From an uncultured Lachnospiraceae bacterium (lineage in GTDB: Bacteria; Bacillota; Clostridia; Lachnospirales; Lachnospiraceae), in assembly GCA_947625755.1 (NCBI GenBank), contig CANQPJ010000014.1, positions 1 to 50,823 of the forward strand: a stretch of 50,823 nt of DNA, read 5' to 3'. Shown piece after piece: positions 17,063-26,227 of this stretch. The notes under the pieces are model-generated. The model searched no databases and was not told where the DNA came from. It saw only the letters and a program-made list of their open reading frames with translations. The position numbers were made by a program, and so were the translations under genes. Positions within the stretch are counted from its first letter, which is position 1; every line of letters starts with the position of its first letter.

Positions 17063-18622
17063 ATGTCTTATACAGCGTTGTACAGAAAGTTTCGACCATC
17101 TACTTTTGACGAAGTAAAGGGACAGGACCATATTGTACAGACATTGAAAAATCAGATTAATGCAAACAGAATCGGACATGCCTATCTTTTTTGTGGAACA
17201 AGGGGGACAGGAAAAACCAGCGTGGCAAAAATTTTTGCCAGAGCGGTGAACTGTGAACATCCTATGGATGGAAGCCCTTGTAATGAGTGTGACGTATGCC
17301 GGGGTATCAATTCCGGCAGTTTTATGAATGTTATTGAGATTGATGCAGCATCTAATAATGGTGTAGATAATATCCGACAGATAAGGGATGAAATTCAATA
17401 CACTCCCTCAAATGGAAAGTACACTGTCTATATTATAGATGAGGTGCATATGCTGTCTATTGGCGCCTTCAATGCGCTGCTCAAGACATTGGAAGAGCCT
17501 CCTTCATATGTTCTGTTTATTCTTGCCACCACAGAGCCTCATAAGATTCCCATTACGATATTGTCCAGATGTCAAAGATATGATTTTAAGAGAATATCTA
17601 TTGATACGATTGCGGACAGGCTGATGGAGCTGATGAAAAAAGAAAATATTGAGGTGGAAGACAAGGCAATCCGTTATGTGGCAAAGGCAGCAGACGGTTC
17701 TATGCGTGATGCATTGAGTCTGTTAGACCAGTGTATCGCATTTTATTTGGGACAGAAACTGACCTATGAAAATGTTTTAGAAGTATTGGGGGCAGTGGAT
17801 AATGAAATTTTCAGCCGTTTAATCAAAAGCGTTATACAGGGTGATGTAGTCGGCTGTATGAACTTATTGGATGAAATCGTGATGCAGGGAAGAGAGCTGG
17901 GACAGTTTGTCAATGATTTTATCTGGTATTTGCGTAACCTTATGCTTATCAGGACTTCCGATGGCGCAGCAGATGTGATAGATGCATCTGCTGAAAGAAT
18001 TCAGGCGTTAAAGGAAGAGGCTCAAATGATAGAGACAGATGTGATTATGAGATATATCCGCATTTTCTCTGAATTATCCGGTCAGATAAAATATTCATCT
18101 CAAAAGCGTGTACTTATTGAAATTGCCCTGATTAAACTTACCCAGCCGGCTATGGAACATGACATCAGTTCATTGAATAACAGAATGGCGATTATTGAGA
18201 AAAAAATAGAAAGTGGAGATATTGTCACCAAAGCCCAACCTGTCACGGAGGCAAAAAAAGAAAAACCGAAGCCAAAAAAGGTTTTTGCCAAACCGGTTCC
18301 TGCAGATATTCAGGAGGTTGTAAATAATTGGGGAAAAATCAAAAGGCATATATCTAATCCTTACAGGATTTATCTGGAAGATGCAAGGTTCAGTGTCAAA
18401 GGAGATGATACCCTGCTAATCGTATTCAATCCGGGTTCCATTGGATATGAGGGATGTAACAAACCGGAAGTTATTGATATGATTACAGATATTGTCCGTG
18501 AGGAAATAAAAAAACAGGTTAAGATTGAAATGACTATCTTGGAAAATAATCAGAATTTTGGAGATTATTATATGGAGGTAGTTTCAAAAATAAATATGGA
18601 AGTAGGAGAGGAGGATTTTTAG
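17063..18622 (+). CDS. dnaX: DNA polymerase III subunits gamma and tau
   Basis: DnaX is the AAA+ clamp-loader ATPase that holds the replisome together. The product has 519 residues. Walker A is GTRGTGKTS (residues 45-53). The zinc module uses C64, C73, C76 and C79. Walker B is DEVHML and the SRC motif is [10 protein letters not shown]. Domain III follows, then a Lys/Pro-rich linker (about 395-410) and a tau-type C-terminal domain. The start has GGAAAGGAG eight bases before it. Two slippery A runs lie in the linker, at 18253-18259 and 18274-18280; a -1 shift at the second would end at 18325-18327 and give a gamma-like product of about 421 residues. ebfC follows one base after the stop, then recR, the conserved Bacillus order. 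Confidence 0.95.
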   Translation: MSYTALYRKFRPSTFDEVKGQDHIVQTLKNQINANRIGHAYLFCGTRGTGKTSVAKIFARAVNCEHPMDGSPCNECDVCRGINSGSFMNVIEIDAASNNGVDNIRQIRDEIQYTPSNGKYTVYIIDEVHMLSIGAFNALLKTLEEPPSYVLFILATTEPHKIPITILSRCQRYDFKRISIDTIADRLMELMKKENIEVEDKAIRYVAKAADGSMRDALSLLDQCIAFYLGQKLTYENVLEVLGAVDNEIFSRLIKSVIQGDVVGCMNLLDEIVMQGRELGQFVNDFIWYLRNLMLIRTSDGAADVIDASAERIQALKEEAQMIETDVIMRYIRIFSELSGQIKYSSQKRVLIEIALIKLTQPAMEHDISSLNNRMAIIEKKIESGDIVTKAQPVTEAKKEKPKPKKVFAKPVPADIQEVVNNWGKIKRHISNPYRIYLEDARFSVKGDDTLLIVFNPGSIGYEGCNKPEVIDMITDIVREEIKKQVKIEMTILENNQNFGDYYMEVVSKINMEVGEEDF

Positions 18623-18623
18623 A

Positions 18624-18974
18624 ATGGCAAAAAGAGGAGGTTTTCCGGGTGGAATGCCGGGTGGTATGCCGGGAAATATGAATAATATAATGAAGCAGGC
18701 GCAGAAAATGCAGAAGCAGATGGAAGAAGCGCAGGCAGAATTAGAGGAGTCGTCATATACAGCCACAGCCGGCGGCGGAGCTGTTGAGGTTACTATTTCC
18801 GGTAAAAAAGAAATCACAGCGATTAAGTTTGATTCTGAAGTTGTGGATCCTGATGATATAGAAATGTTAGAAGATTTGACAATGGCTGCGGTTAATGAGG
18901 CAATCAGAAAAATCGAAGATATTTCTACAGAAAAGATGTCAAAGATTACCGGAGGAATAGGTGGTTTATTCTAA
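18624..18974 (+). CDS. YbaB/EbfC-family nucleoid-associated protein
   Basis: A small DNA-binding protein of 116 residues that forms a dimeric tweezer. It starts with a Gly/Met-rich segment ([15 protein letters not shown]), then the family helix [20 protein letters not shown] and the conserved [16 protein letters not shown] and [21 protein letters not shown]. Its gene is nearly always between dnaX and recR, as here, which suggests a role in recombination or replication; the exact role is unknown in Firmicutes. It begins one base after dnaX and its stop overlaps the recR start. Confidence 0.95.
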   Translation: MAKRGGFPGGMPGGMPGNMNNIMKQAQKMQKQMEEAQAELEESSYTATAGGGAVEVTISGKKEITAIKFDSEVVDPDDIEMLEDLTMAAVNEAIRKIEDISTEKMSKITGGIGGLF

Positions 18975-19570
18975 TGGATTATTATAGTGGTTATATTACA
19001 AAGTTAATTGAAGAGTTGTCAGGGCTTCCCGGAATTGGTGCAAAAACAGCCGGAAGACTGGCTTTTCATATACTTGATATGCCTGGTGAGCAGGTACATG
19101 AGCTGGCAGACGCCATGGTTCATGCAAAAAATAATGTGAGGTATTGCAAGGTCTGCTGTACTCTCACAGATCAGGACATTTGTCCGATATGCAGTAGTCC
19201 GCAGAGAGACCACAAAACAATTATGGTGGTGGAGACTACAAAAGATATGGCAGCTTATGAAAAGACCGGTGAATATAATGGCGTTTATCATGTGCTTCAT
19301 GGAGCGATTAATCCGATGGCAGGCATTGGACAGAATGATATTAGATTAAAAGAATTGCTTGAGCGATTAAAAGATGATGTAAATGAAGTAATTATCGCAA
19401 CCAATTCCAGCGTGGAAGGTGAGGCGACTGCCATGTATATCAGTAAGATTGTAAAACCTTTGGGAATAAAGGTGACCAGAATAGCCAGCGGCGTTCCGGT
19501 TGGCGGAGATTTAGAGTGTATAGATAATGTTACATTGCTTCGTGCTTTAGAAGGTCGTGTAACAGTATAA
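18974..19570 (+). CDS. recR: Recombination protein RecR
   Basis: RecR acts with RecO and RecF to load RecA on gapped single-stranded DNA. The 198-residue product has the N-terminal helix-hairpin-helix ([20 protein letters not shown]), a four-Cys zinc motif ([16 protein letters not shown]) and a Toprim domain ([20 protein letters not shown], then the [12 protein letters not shown] core). The ATG shares a base with the ebfC stop (TAATG), implying translational coupling. Confidence 0.97.
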   Translation: MDYYSGYITKLIEELSGLPGIGAKTAGRLAFHILDMPGEQVHELADAMVHAKNNVRYCKVCCTLTDQDICPICSSPQRDHKTIMVVETTKDMAAYEKTGEYNGVYHVLHGAINPMAGIGQNDIRLKELLERLKDDVNEVIIATNSSVEGEATAMYISKIVKPLGIKVTRIASGVPVGGDLECIDNVTLLRALEGRVTV

Positions 19571-19605
19571 GAAACAGAGAAATAAGGATATAAAGAGGTA
19601 TTCAA

Positions 19606-22287
19606 ATGGACAAAAACGAGCAGTTATTGAAAATGGAAGAATTAAGAAGCGCAATGCGCGGCAGGGAGTTTGACAAGGCGGCAGAAATTGCTGATTCTTT
19701 GGATCTTAAAAAAATCAAAGACAACAATCTGCTGAATGTTGTGGCAGATGCATACGAAAGAACCCGCAACTATGAAGATGCGAAGAAGGCATTGGAAATA
19801 GCATATGAACAGACAAATGCGGGGAGATTAATCGCATACAAATTATGTCTGATTTGCGTAAAGACAAAAGAATTTGAAGATGCAAAAAAATATTACGAAG
19901 ATTTTATAGAGATGGCACCCCGCGATACTGCAAGATATATTTTAAAATATAGAATGGCAAAGGCTCAAGGGGAACCTTTAGAAGAACTGATAGCTATATT
20001 AGAGGAATATGTTAATCTGGATATGGAAGAAAAGTGGGCTTATGAGCTGGCTAAACTTTACCATAAGGCAGGGGAAGCAGATAAATGTATTGATATTTGT
20101 GATGAAATCAGTTTGTGGTTTTCTGAAGGCAAGTATGTCAATAAGGCGATGGAATTAAAGATGAAGCATGCTTCTTTGACAGCTTCCCAGCAGGAAAAAT
20201 ATGATGAGACAAAAATGCGCCGCGAAGAAAAACTGGAAAATGCGGAAGTAAAAGAAATACAGTTAGAAGAGAAAAAAGAAGAGAAAAAGAAAAAAAGACC
20301 ATTTGAAATAAATCCTGATATGATAAATAATATGACACACTCTGACAATGAAAAATCTGTTGACGGGGAATCCGATGAAGTGAAAATTGTCGGTGATATG
20401 GAAGAAATTGTTCTTTCAACCGAGACGGATGAGAGTGCGGCAGAAGAAACAGACACTGAAAATGCAACGGATACGGTAAGTGAAACGGTATCAGATGACG
20501 AAAAGCAAAGTGAAGATACACACGAGGAAGAAGTTATTCCTCAAACAGAAAAGCTGACAGGCATTAAGGATGTCAGCGATATATTAAAACAGCTTCAGAA
20601 GAGGGGAATTTTAAAAGCAGAAACCGTTCAACAGGCAGTTGAAATTATTGATGAGGCGGACAGTGCCCAATCCGGTGGAGAGGAGAAAATAAAAAACACA
20701 GAAGAACAAAAGGAAACCGAGACGCCGGATGCACAGCAGAGCGAGGAGAACCGGGGACCTGCTTTTGATGACAGTGACATTATTTATGAAGAGGATTTAG
20801 CGCCTGAAGAAAAGCAGGAAGAAACAGCGGTTATGAAAGAGCCGGATGATGTTGGAAGCACTCGTATTTTTGATAAAGTTCAGGTTATTGAAAATGGAGA
20901 GGTTGTTGAACAGCCAAAGGTAAGTAAAGTTGTCAAGCCTCCTGTGCAGAAAACGGATAAGAAAGAATACATAGCAAAGCATAATGAAGAAGATGCAGAC
21001 AGTGTTCCTGTACTGGATTTGGATTTCGAGACGCCGGAGCGTGACGAGAGCAATGACATAGGACAGAAAAACATGTATGAAAATATTGCGGCAAATTCTG
21101 ATTTGGGATACAAGACAGATAAACTTCCGACAAGAGAAGAACTGCAAGCTGCAATTAAAAAGGCAGAGCAGGCAGTAGCGAATAAAGAAACCGAAGAAGC
21201 CGTTCCGACAGAAGAGACAGAAAAGACGGATATACCGGAGGTAAGAGTGAAAGAAAATCCTACATCCAAGGTGGAGGTTTTAGCCGGAGCAGGTATTGTA
21301 GAAGAAGGGGAAGTGAAACAGAGCGAAGAACAACCTGAGGAAAAACCGGAAGAACAACCTGAAGTGAAACAGAGTGCGGCACCGGAAGAAGAACAGGTGG
21401 AAGCAAAGCAGGATGAGATACTTCCTGAAGTCAGAGAAGATGTGAAGCCGGCAAAAGGAAAGCAGAGTGAAACACATGCAAAAAAAGTAAAGCGCAGTGA
21501 AAAAAAGAAGAATAGTGTTGTCACAGAGGATATTTTATCCGAAGCAGAGCTTACGGAGTTTAAGAATTACCTGAATGTTGAGGGATTTGAATCAAATATT
21601 CGTGAGGTTTTGCAGGAGCTGATTGTAAATTATACACCAAACGGCAGGTCTGACGAAGGCAATGTCATTATCATGGGAAATGAAAAAACCGGAAAGACTA
21701 CATTAGCCATTGAAATGATTAAACTTGTCAATCGGAAGCGTGGAAGACGGAATAGAAGACTGGCAAAAGTAGATGCAGGAGCGTTAAATAGAAAAGGATT
21801 CCGATATGCTGTCACAAAACTGGTGGGTAGTGATTTGATTGTGGAAAATGCAGACCAGCTTGGAAAGATGACGGTCAGTGAATTGATAGATGTTTCAGGC
21901 ATGTTTACCGATGATATGTTGATTGTATTAGAGGGTGATACTGAAGGGATGGAAAAGTTAATAAAAGAATCCCCAAGGCTGGAAACTGTTTTTAATCATG
22001 TAATACGCATAAAAGAATATGATATTAAGGAATGGGTAGAATATGGAAGACAATATGCGGAAGAAAAAGGCTATACGGTAGATGAGCTGGCAAAACTGGC
22101 ATTCTACAAGGCGATTGATGATTTCTTTGGGGCAAATAAGGGAATTGGACAAGCAGATGTGGAAGGAATTATCGATGGAGCAATAGAAAAATCAGGACGG
22201 CTTGGACGAAAGGTAAAAGGAATTTTCGGTTCAAAGACAGATGATGAAGGTCTTATCGTGTTACAGGAATCAGATTTTGATATTTAA
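19606..22287 (+). CDS. Large TPR/acidic/P-loop protein of unknown function
   Basis: I do not recognise a named family. Of 893 residues, about 1-190 form TPR-like helical repeats (ADAYERTRNYEDAKKALEIAYEQT). Residues about 200-630 are low-complexity and rich in Glu and Lys, with several near repeats such as EEQPEEKPEEQPE, and are probably disordered. About 650-893 is a globular ATPase-like domain. Its Walker A is GNEKTGKTT (691-699), its probable Walker B MLIVLEGD, and the layout resembles CbxX/CfxQ (SpoVK-like) AAA+ proteins, though the arginine finger is not obvious. No signal peptide or membrane segment is seen. It starts 35 bases after recR and ends overlapping the transketolase frame, so it may share the dnaX-recR transcript. 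A scaffold or chaperone-like ATPase is a guess only. Confidence 0.8.
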   Translation: MDKNEQLLKMEELRSAMRGREFDKAAEIADSLDLKKIKDNNLLNVVADAYERTRNYEDAKKALEIAYEQTNAGRLIAYKLCLICVKTKEFEDAKKYYEDFIEMAPRDTARYILKYRMAKAQGEPLEELIAILEEYVNLDMEEKWAYELAKLYHKAGEADKCIDICDEISLWFSEGKYVNKAMELKMKHASLTASQQEKYDETKMRREEKLENAEVKEIQLEEKKEEKKKKRPFEINPDMINNMTHSDNEKSVDGESDEVKIVGDMEEIVLSTETDESAAEETDTENATDTVSETVSDDEKQSEDTHEEEVIPQTEKLTGIKDVSDILKQLQKRGILKAETVQQAVEIIDEADSAQSGGEEKIKNTEEQKETETPDAQQSEENRGPAFDDSDIIYEEDLAPEEKQEETAVMKEPDDVGSTRIFDKVQVIENGEVVEQPKVSKVVKPPVQKTDKKEYIAKHNEEDADSVPVLDLDFETPERDESNDIGQKNMYENIAANSDLGYKTDKLPTREELQAAIKKAEQAVANKETEEAVPTEETEKTDIPEVRVKENPTSKVEVLAGAGIVEEGEVKQSEEQPEEKPEEQPEVKQSAAPEEEQVEAKQDEILPEVREDVKPAKGKQSETHAKKVKRSEKKKNSVVTEDILSEAELTEFKNYLNVEGFESNIREVLQELIVNYTPNGRSDEGNVIIMGNEKTGKTTLAIEMIKLVNRKRGRRNRRLAKVDAGALNRKGFRYAVTKLVGSDLIVENADQLGKMTVSELIDVSGMFTDDMLIVLEGDTEGMEKLIKESPRLETVFNHVIRIKEYDIKEWVEYGRQYAEEKGYTVDELAKLAFYKAIDDFFGANKGIGQADVEGIIDGAIEKSGRLGRKVKGIFGSKTDDEGLIVLQESDFDI

Positions 22288-22304
22288 TGAGAAAGGAAGA
22301 AAGA

Positions 22305-23135
22305 ATGGAAAATTTGCAGCTTGCAAAAATTGCTAACGAGGTAAGAAAAAACATTATAACAGCATTGCACAGCGCCGGTTCAGGACATCCGGGCGGTTCG
22401 CTGTCGGCGGCAGATATGGTGACATTTTTGTATTATGAAGAAATGAATATCAATGATATAGAAAATCCTGACAGGGACAGATTTGTTTTGTCCAAAGGGC
22501 ATGCCGCTCCGGTTTTATATGGAGTGCTGGCAGAGAAGGGCTATATTCCGAAAGAAGATTTAATAAAACTTCGAAAAACCGATTCCTATTTACAGGGGCA
22601 TCCGGATATGAAGCACACACCGGGCGTAGAAATGTCAGCAGGCTCTCTCGGACAGGGAGTATCTACAGCTGTTGGTATGGCGCTGGCAGGAAAACTTGAC
22701 CATAAAAGCTACAGAGTATATACCATATTAGGAGATGGAGAGATTCAGGAAGGTCAGGTCTGGGAAGCAGCAATGTTTGCAGGTCATAGAAAGCTTGATA
22801 ACTTGGTAGTGATTGTAGATAATAACAATCTTCAGATTGATGGAACGCTGGAAGAGGTATGTTCCCCATATCCGATTGATGAAAAATTCAAAGCGTTTAA
22901 TTTTAATGTAATTACGATTGACGGACACGATTTTGATGAAATCAGGGAAGCACTATCAAATGCAAGAAATACAAAGGGAATGCCTACAGCCATTGTGATG
23001 AATACAATAAAAGGAAAAGGTGTTTCTTTTATGGAAAATAACGTAAATTGGCATGGTTCCGCACCAAATGATGAGCAGTACAAAGTGGCAATGGACGATT
23101 TAGAGAAAGTAGGTGAAGCATTATGTCAGAAGTAA
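22305..23135 (+). CDS. Transketolase, N-terminal (thiamine diphosphate-binding) subunit
   Basis: First half of a split transketolase of the non-oxidative pentose phosphate pathway; the two-gene form is common in Clostridia and archaea. The 276-residue product has the TPP pyrophosphate motif GDGEIQEGQVWEAAMFAG followed by DNNNLQIDG, and the active-site GSGHPGGSLSAADMV near the start. A frame extension to 22287 would overlap the previous stop, but AAAGGAAG lies six bases before the ATG at 22305 and the resulting N-terminus fits the family better. It overlaps the second subunit gene by 13 bases, so the two are made together. Confidence 0.93.
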   Translation: MENLQLAKIANEVRKNIITALHSAGSGHPGGSLSAADMVTFLYYEEMNINDIENPDRDRFVLSKGHAAPVLYGVLAEKGYIPKEDLIKLRKTDSYLQGHPDMKHTPGVEMSAGSLGQGVSTAVGMALAGKLDHKSYRVYTILGDGEIQEGQVWEAAMFAGHRKLDNLVVIVDNNNLQIDGTLEEVCSPYPIDEKFKAFNFNVITIDGHDFDEIREALSNARNTKGMPTAIVMNTIKGKGVSFMENNVNWHGSAPNDEQYKVAMDDLEKVGEALCQK

Positions 23136-24061
23136 AGAAGATAGCTACAAGGGAAAGTTATGGCAATGCTTTGGTTGAATTGGGAAAAGAGCATGACAAT
23201 CTCATCGTCCTTGATGCAGATCTTGCGGCAGCCACAAAGACCGGGATTTTCAGGAAGCAGTTTCCAGAAAGACATATCGACTGCGGCATTGCGGAAGCAA
23301 ATATGATGGGAATTGCGGCAGGTCTTTCTACCTGTGGAAAAGTTCCGTTTGCAAGTACTTTTGCCATGTTTGCAGCGGGCAGGGCTTTTGAACAGATAAG
23401 AAATACCATCGGATACCCACATCTGAATGTAAAAATCGGTGCAACACATGCGGGTATTTCTGTTGGAGAAGACGGCGCGACTCACCAGTGTAATGAGGAT
23501 ATTGCCCTGATGAGAACTATACCGGGCATGACAATCATAAATCCCTGTGATGATGTGGAAGCAAGAGCGGCAGTAAGGGCAGCTTATGCAATGGAAGGTC
23601 CGGTTTATTTGAGATTCGGCAGACTTGCGGTGCCTGTTATCAATAAAGAAGATTATCAATTTGAAATTGGCAAAGGCGTTATGATGAAAAGCGGCAGTGA
23701 TGTTACGATAATTGCAACCGGACTTATGGTAAGTCAGACGCTTGCGGCGGCAGAAAAACTTGCGGCGGATGGAATTGATGCCGAAGTTATTAATATTCAT
23801 ACAATTAAACCGATAGATGAAAAGATTATAATCAATTCTGCCCAAAAGACAGGTAAAGTCATTACCGTGGAAGAACACTCGGTAATCGGCGGATTGGGAA
23901 GCGCAGTGTGCGATGTATTGAGTGAGAATTATCCTGTTTCTGTTACAAAATTAGGTGTCAATGATACATTTGGACATTCCGGTCCGGCGGCAGAGCTATT
24001 AAAAGAATTCCGGCTGGACAGCGAGGGAATTTATAATCAGGTTAAGGAAATTTTGTCATAA
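23123..24061 (+). CDS. Transketolase, C-terminal (pyrimidine-binding and transketolase-C) subunit
   Basis: Second half of the split transketolase, 312 residues. It carries the pyrimidine-binding domain (DADLAAATKTGIFRKQFPER, CGIAEANMMGIAAGLS, where the conserved Glu activates the cofactor) and the C-terminal domain (KVITVEEHSVIGGLGSAVCD). Together with the upstream subunit it should interconvert sugar phosphates by two-carbon transfer. A DXS-like role is less likely because DXS is a single chain. The gene overlaps the first subunit gene; no convincing terminator follows. Confidence 0.93.
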   Translation: MSEVKKIATRESYGNALVELGKEHDNLIVLDADLAAATKTGIFRKQFPERHIDCGIAEANMMGIAAGLSTCGKVPFASTFAMFAAGRAFEQIRNTIGYPHLNVKIGATHAGISVGEDGATHQCNEDIALMRTIPGMTIINPCDDVEARAAVRAAYAMEGPVYLRFGRLAVPVINKEDYQFEIGKGVMMKSGSDVTIIATGLMVSQTLAAAEKLAADGIDAEVINIHTIKPIDEKIIINSAQKTGKVITVEEHSVIGGLGSAVCDVLSENYPVSVTKLGVNDTFGHSGPAAELLKEFRLDSEGIYNQVKEILS

Positions 24062-24186
24062 GCATATATGAAACATTTCAATAAGAATAGAACTTTATAT
24101 TATTAGCAAGAATATTTATATTGTTAATGTGAAAGTTAAACAAATTAAACTTTAAGTTATTTTTGTTAGGTAAGTGGTTAGATGGG

Positions 24187-24214
24187 TTGAAATTGAAAAA
24201 ATTAATGCTATACT
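24187..24214 (+). promoter_or_regulatory. Promoter of the ammonium transporter gene
   Basis: TTGAAA (24187-24192), 16 bp, TATACT (24209-24214) with extended -10 TG. Start predicted near 24221. The 125 bases before it, after the transketolase stop, are AT-rich and hold only an imperfect palindrome near 24131-24152. Confidence 0.7.
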
Positions 24215-24237
24215 AATCACTGTTGAACGAAATGCAA

Positions 24238-24272
24238 GGGAGCAGACGTAACAGTCCTGCTCTCTTTTTCTT
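24238..24272 (+). terminator. Leader terminator (possible attenuator) upstream of the ammonium transporter
   Basis: GGGAGCAG (24238-24245) pairs with CTGCTCTC (24257-24264) and is followed by TTTTTCTTTT. It lies between the predicted transcript start (about 24221) and the start codon (24364), so most transcripts would stop here unless read-through is allowed. Ammonium transporter leaders in Clostridia are known ANTAR-protein targets, but I do not see the two clear hexaloop hairpins expected for that. Confidence 0.65.
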
Positions 24273-24363
24273 TTGTTTTAGAAGAAGCAATGCAGTTCGT
24301 GAAAGGAAGACATTTTCCTTTTTAATGTTTTCCAAAAGGCTGAAAAGAATGGAGGAAGTTATT

Positions 24364-26100
24364 ATGACAGGAGAGATTCAAAATGCAATTGACAATGTAT
24401 CAGGAATACCTTTTGCGATTTGGTTTTTAGTTGGCGCAGCATTGGTATTTTTCATGCAGTGTGGATTTGCAATGGTAGAAACAGGATTTACCAGAGCAAA
24501 AAATGCAGGAAACATCATAATGAAAAACCTGATGGATTTCTGTATTGGTACGGTAACGTTTGTTTTATTAGGTTTTGGACTGATGATGTCCGAAGATTAT
24601 GTGGCAGGAATTATTGGAGTTCCAAATCTGGGAATTTTCTCGGATTACGGTAGTTTTGATTATTCCTCTTTTGTGTTCCAGTTAGTATTCTGTGCTACGG
24701 CGGCAACGATTGTTTCCGGCGCTATGGCAGAGAGAACAAAATTCAGCGCTTACTGTCTATATTCAGCACTAATCAGTGCAGTGGTTTATCCAATCGAAGC
24801 AGGCTGGGTATGGAATGCAGAAGGATGGCTTGCAAAACTGCACTTTGTCGATTTTGCAGGTTCTACGGTAATTCATATGGTAGGTGGTACAGCAGCTTTG
24901 GTTGGTGCAATTATTGTCGGACCACGTATCGGAAAGTACAGCAAGAGAAAAGACGGAAAGATAAAATCAAATGCGATTGCAGGACATTCCCTTACTTTGG
25001 GAGCTCTCGGATGCTTTATTCTCTGGTTTGGATGGTATGGATTTAACGGAGCAGCAACGACTACACCGGATAGTTTAGCATCAGTATTCCTTACCACAAC
25101 GATTGCTCCGGCGTTGGCAACGGTATCCTGTATGCTGTTTACATGGATTAAGGATGGAAAGCCGGATGTAGGCATGTGTTTGAATGCATCTCTTGCCGGA
25201 TTGGTTGCTATTACAGCGGGATGTGCTTCGGTAGATGCGCTGGGTGCAATCATTATCGGTGTTGTGGCAGGTATTCTGGTTGACGTAGTAGTAGAATTTT
25301 TAGACAAGACATTACATATTGACGATCCGGTTGGTGCGGTAGGCGTACATATGGCAAATGGTATCTGGGGTACATTGGCAGTTGGTCTTTTTGCAACAGG
25401 TACAGGAGAAGGCGCATTTACGGATGGCTCATATTATAAAGGTTTGTTCTATGGCGGTGGATTCAAATTACTGGGTATTCAGGCACTTGGTATGATTACG
25501 ATTGTAATATATGCGGCAATCATGATGACGATTGTATTCCAGATTATCAAACATACAATCGGACTTCGGGCTTCTGCAGAAGATGAAATTCTGGGTATGG
25601 ATATTTCAGAGCATGGTTTATCGTCAGCGTATGCTGATTTTGTGGCAACAGCACCTACATTTAACGGTGATGTGGGCGGTGCAGTAGATGTAACCGATGT
25701 TAAGCCGGTTGAACTTGCACTTGGCGCAAAATCGGAAGGAAAATTTACAAAACTTTCTATTATCTGTCCGGAAGACAAGTTTGGTGTACTTCGTGATACA
25801 ATGGCAGCTATCGGCGTAACCGGTATGACTGTCAGTCAGGTAATGGGCTGTGGTGTTGAGAAAGGTCACTTGGGAAGATACAGAGGTGTTCCTACAACAA
25901 TGAACTTATATCCAAAGGTACAGGTAGATATTGTTGTTTCTACAGTTGATCCGGGACTGGTTGTTGCGGCGGCTAAGAAGGCAATAGGAACAGAGCATAG
26001 AGGCTCCGGCAAGATTTTTGTAACTGATGTGGAAGATGTTATGAGAGTGAGAACCGGAGAGATGGGCTATGACGCTTTAGCCTATAAAGATAATAAATAA
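24364..26100 (+). CDS. Ammonium transporter fused to a C-terminal PII domain
   Basis: A membrane ammonium channel (Amt/AmtB) with a PII signal domain on the same chain; 578 residues. The Amt part (about 1-430) has about 11 membrane helices and the twin-His pair (IHMVGGTAALVGA and GVHMANGIWGT). Residues 460-578 are a PII (GlnB/GlnK) domain with the T-loop GHLGRYRGVPTTMNLYPKVQ. Tyr46 is kept (Y506), but the Tyr51 uridylylation site is Thr (T511). Free PII normally blocks the channel from the cytoplasm, so a tethered copy could give built-in sensing of ATP/ADP and 2-oxoglutarate. Such fusions are reported in some Clostridia. The ATG at 24364 follows GGAGG by eight bases; an open frame upstream runs through the leader terminator and is not translated in my view. 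Confidence 0.93.
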   Translation: MTGEIQNAIDNVSGIPFAIWFLVGAALVFFMQCGFAMVETGFTRAKNAGNIIMKNLMDFCIGTVTFVLLGFGLMMSEDYVAGIIGVPNLGIFSDYGSFDYSSFVFQLVFCATAATIVSGAMAERTKFSAYCLYSALISAVVYPIEAGWVWNAEGWLAKLHFVDFAGSTVIHMVGGTAALVGAIIVGPRIGKYSKRKDGKIKSNAIAGHSLTLGALGCFILWFGWYGFNGAATTTPDSLASVFLTTTIAPALATVSCMLFTWIKDGKPDVGMCLNASLAGLVAITAGCASVDALGAIIIGVVAGILVDVVVEFLDKTLHIDDPVGAVGVHMANGIWGTLAVGLFATGTGEGAFTDGSYYKGLFYGGGFKLLGIQALGMITIVIYAAIMMTIVFQIIKHTIGLRASAEDEILGMDISEHGLSSAYADFVATAPTFNGDVGGAVDVTDVKPVELALGAKSEGKFTKLSIICPEDKFGVLRDTMAAIGVTGMTVSQVMGCGVEKGHLGRYRGVPTTMNLYPKVQVDIVVSTVDPGLVVAAAKKAIGTEHRGSGKIFVTDVEDVMRVRTGEMGYDALAYKDNK

Positions 26101-26149
26101 GATTCCGGGAACTTGGTTCTTTGAATATATTTTACTTAATCTCATTAAA

Positions 26150-26216
26150 GGGGGCTTAAAAAGCCCCCGGTTAGCAGAACCTGCATCCGCTAATGCGGAT
26201 GTGGGTTCTGTCTTTC
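26150..26216 (+). terminator. Double terminator after the ammonium transporter gene
   Basis: Two hairpins follow the gene: GGGGGC/GCCCCC (26150-26168), and CAGAACC-GCATCCGC paired with GCGGATG-GGTTCTG (26175-26210), the latter followed by TCTTTCT. Confidence 0.85.
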
Positions 26217-26227
26217 TATGTTTACAA

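Noticed and set aside
20880-21524. 214-codon minus-strand frame rich in Ser and Cys
   Set aside because: It is the reverse reading of the Glu/Lys-rich low-complexity part of the 893-residue protein.
23126-23878. 250-codon minus-strand frame
   Set aside because: It lies wholly inside the transketolase subunit gene and shows no recognisable domain.
24223-24363. N-terminal extension of the ammonium transporter by 47 codons
   Set aside because: It would read through the leader terminator, does not resemble Amt proteins, and the ATG at 24364 has a good ribosome binding site.
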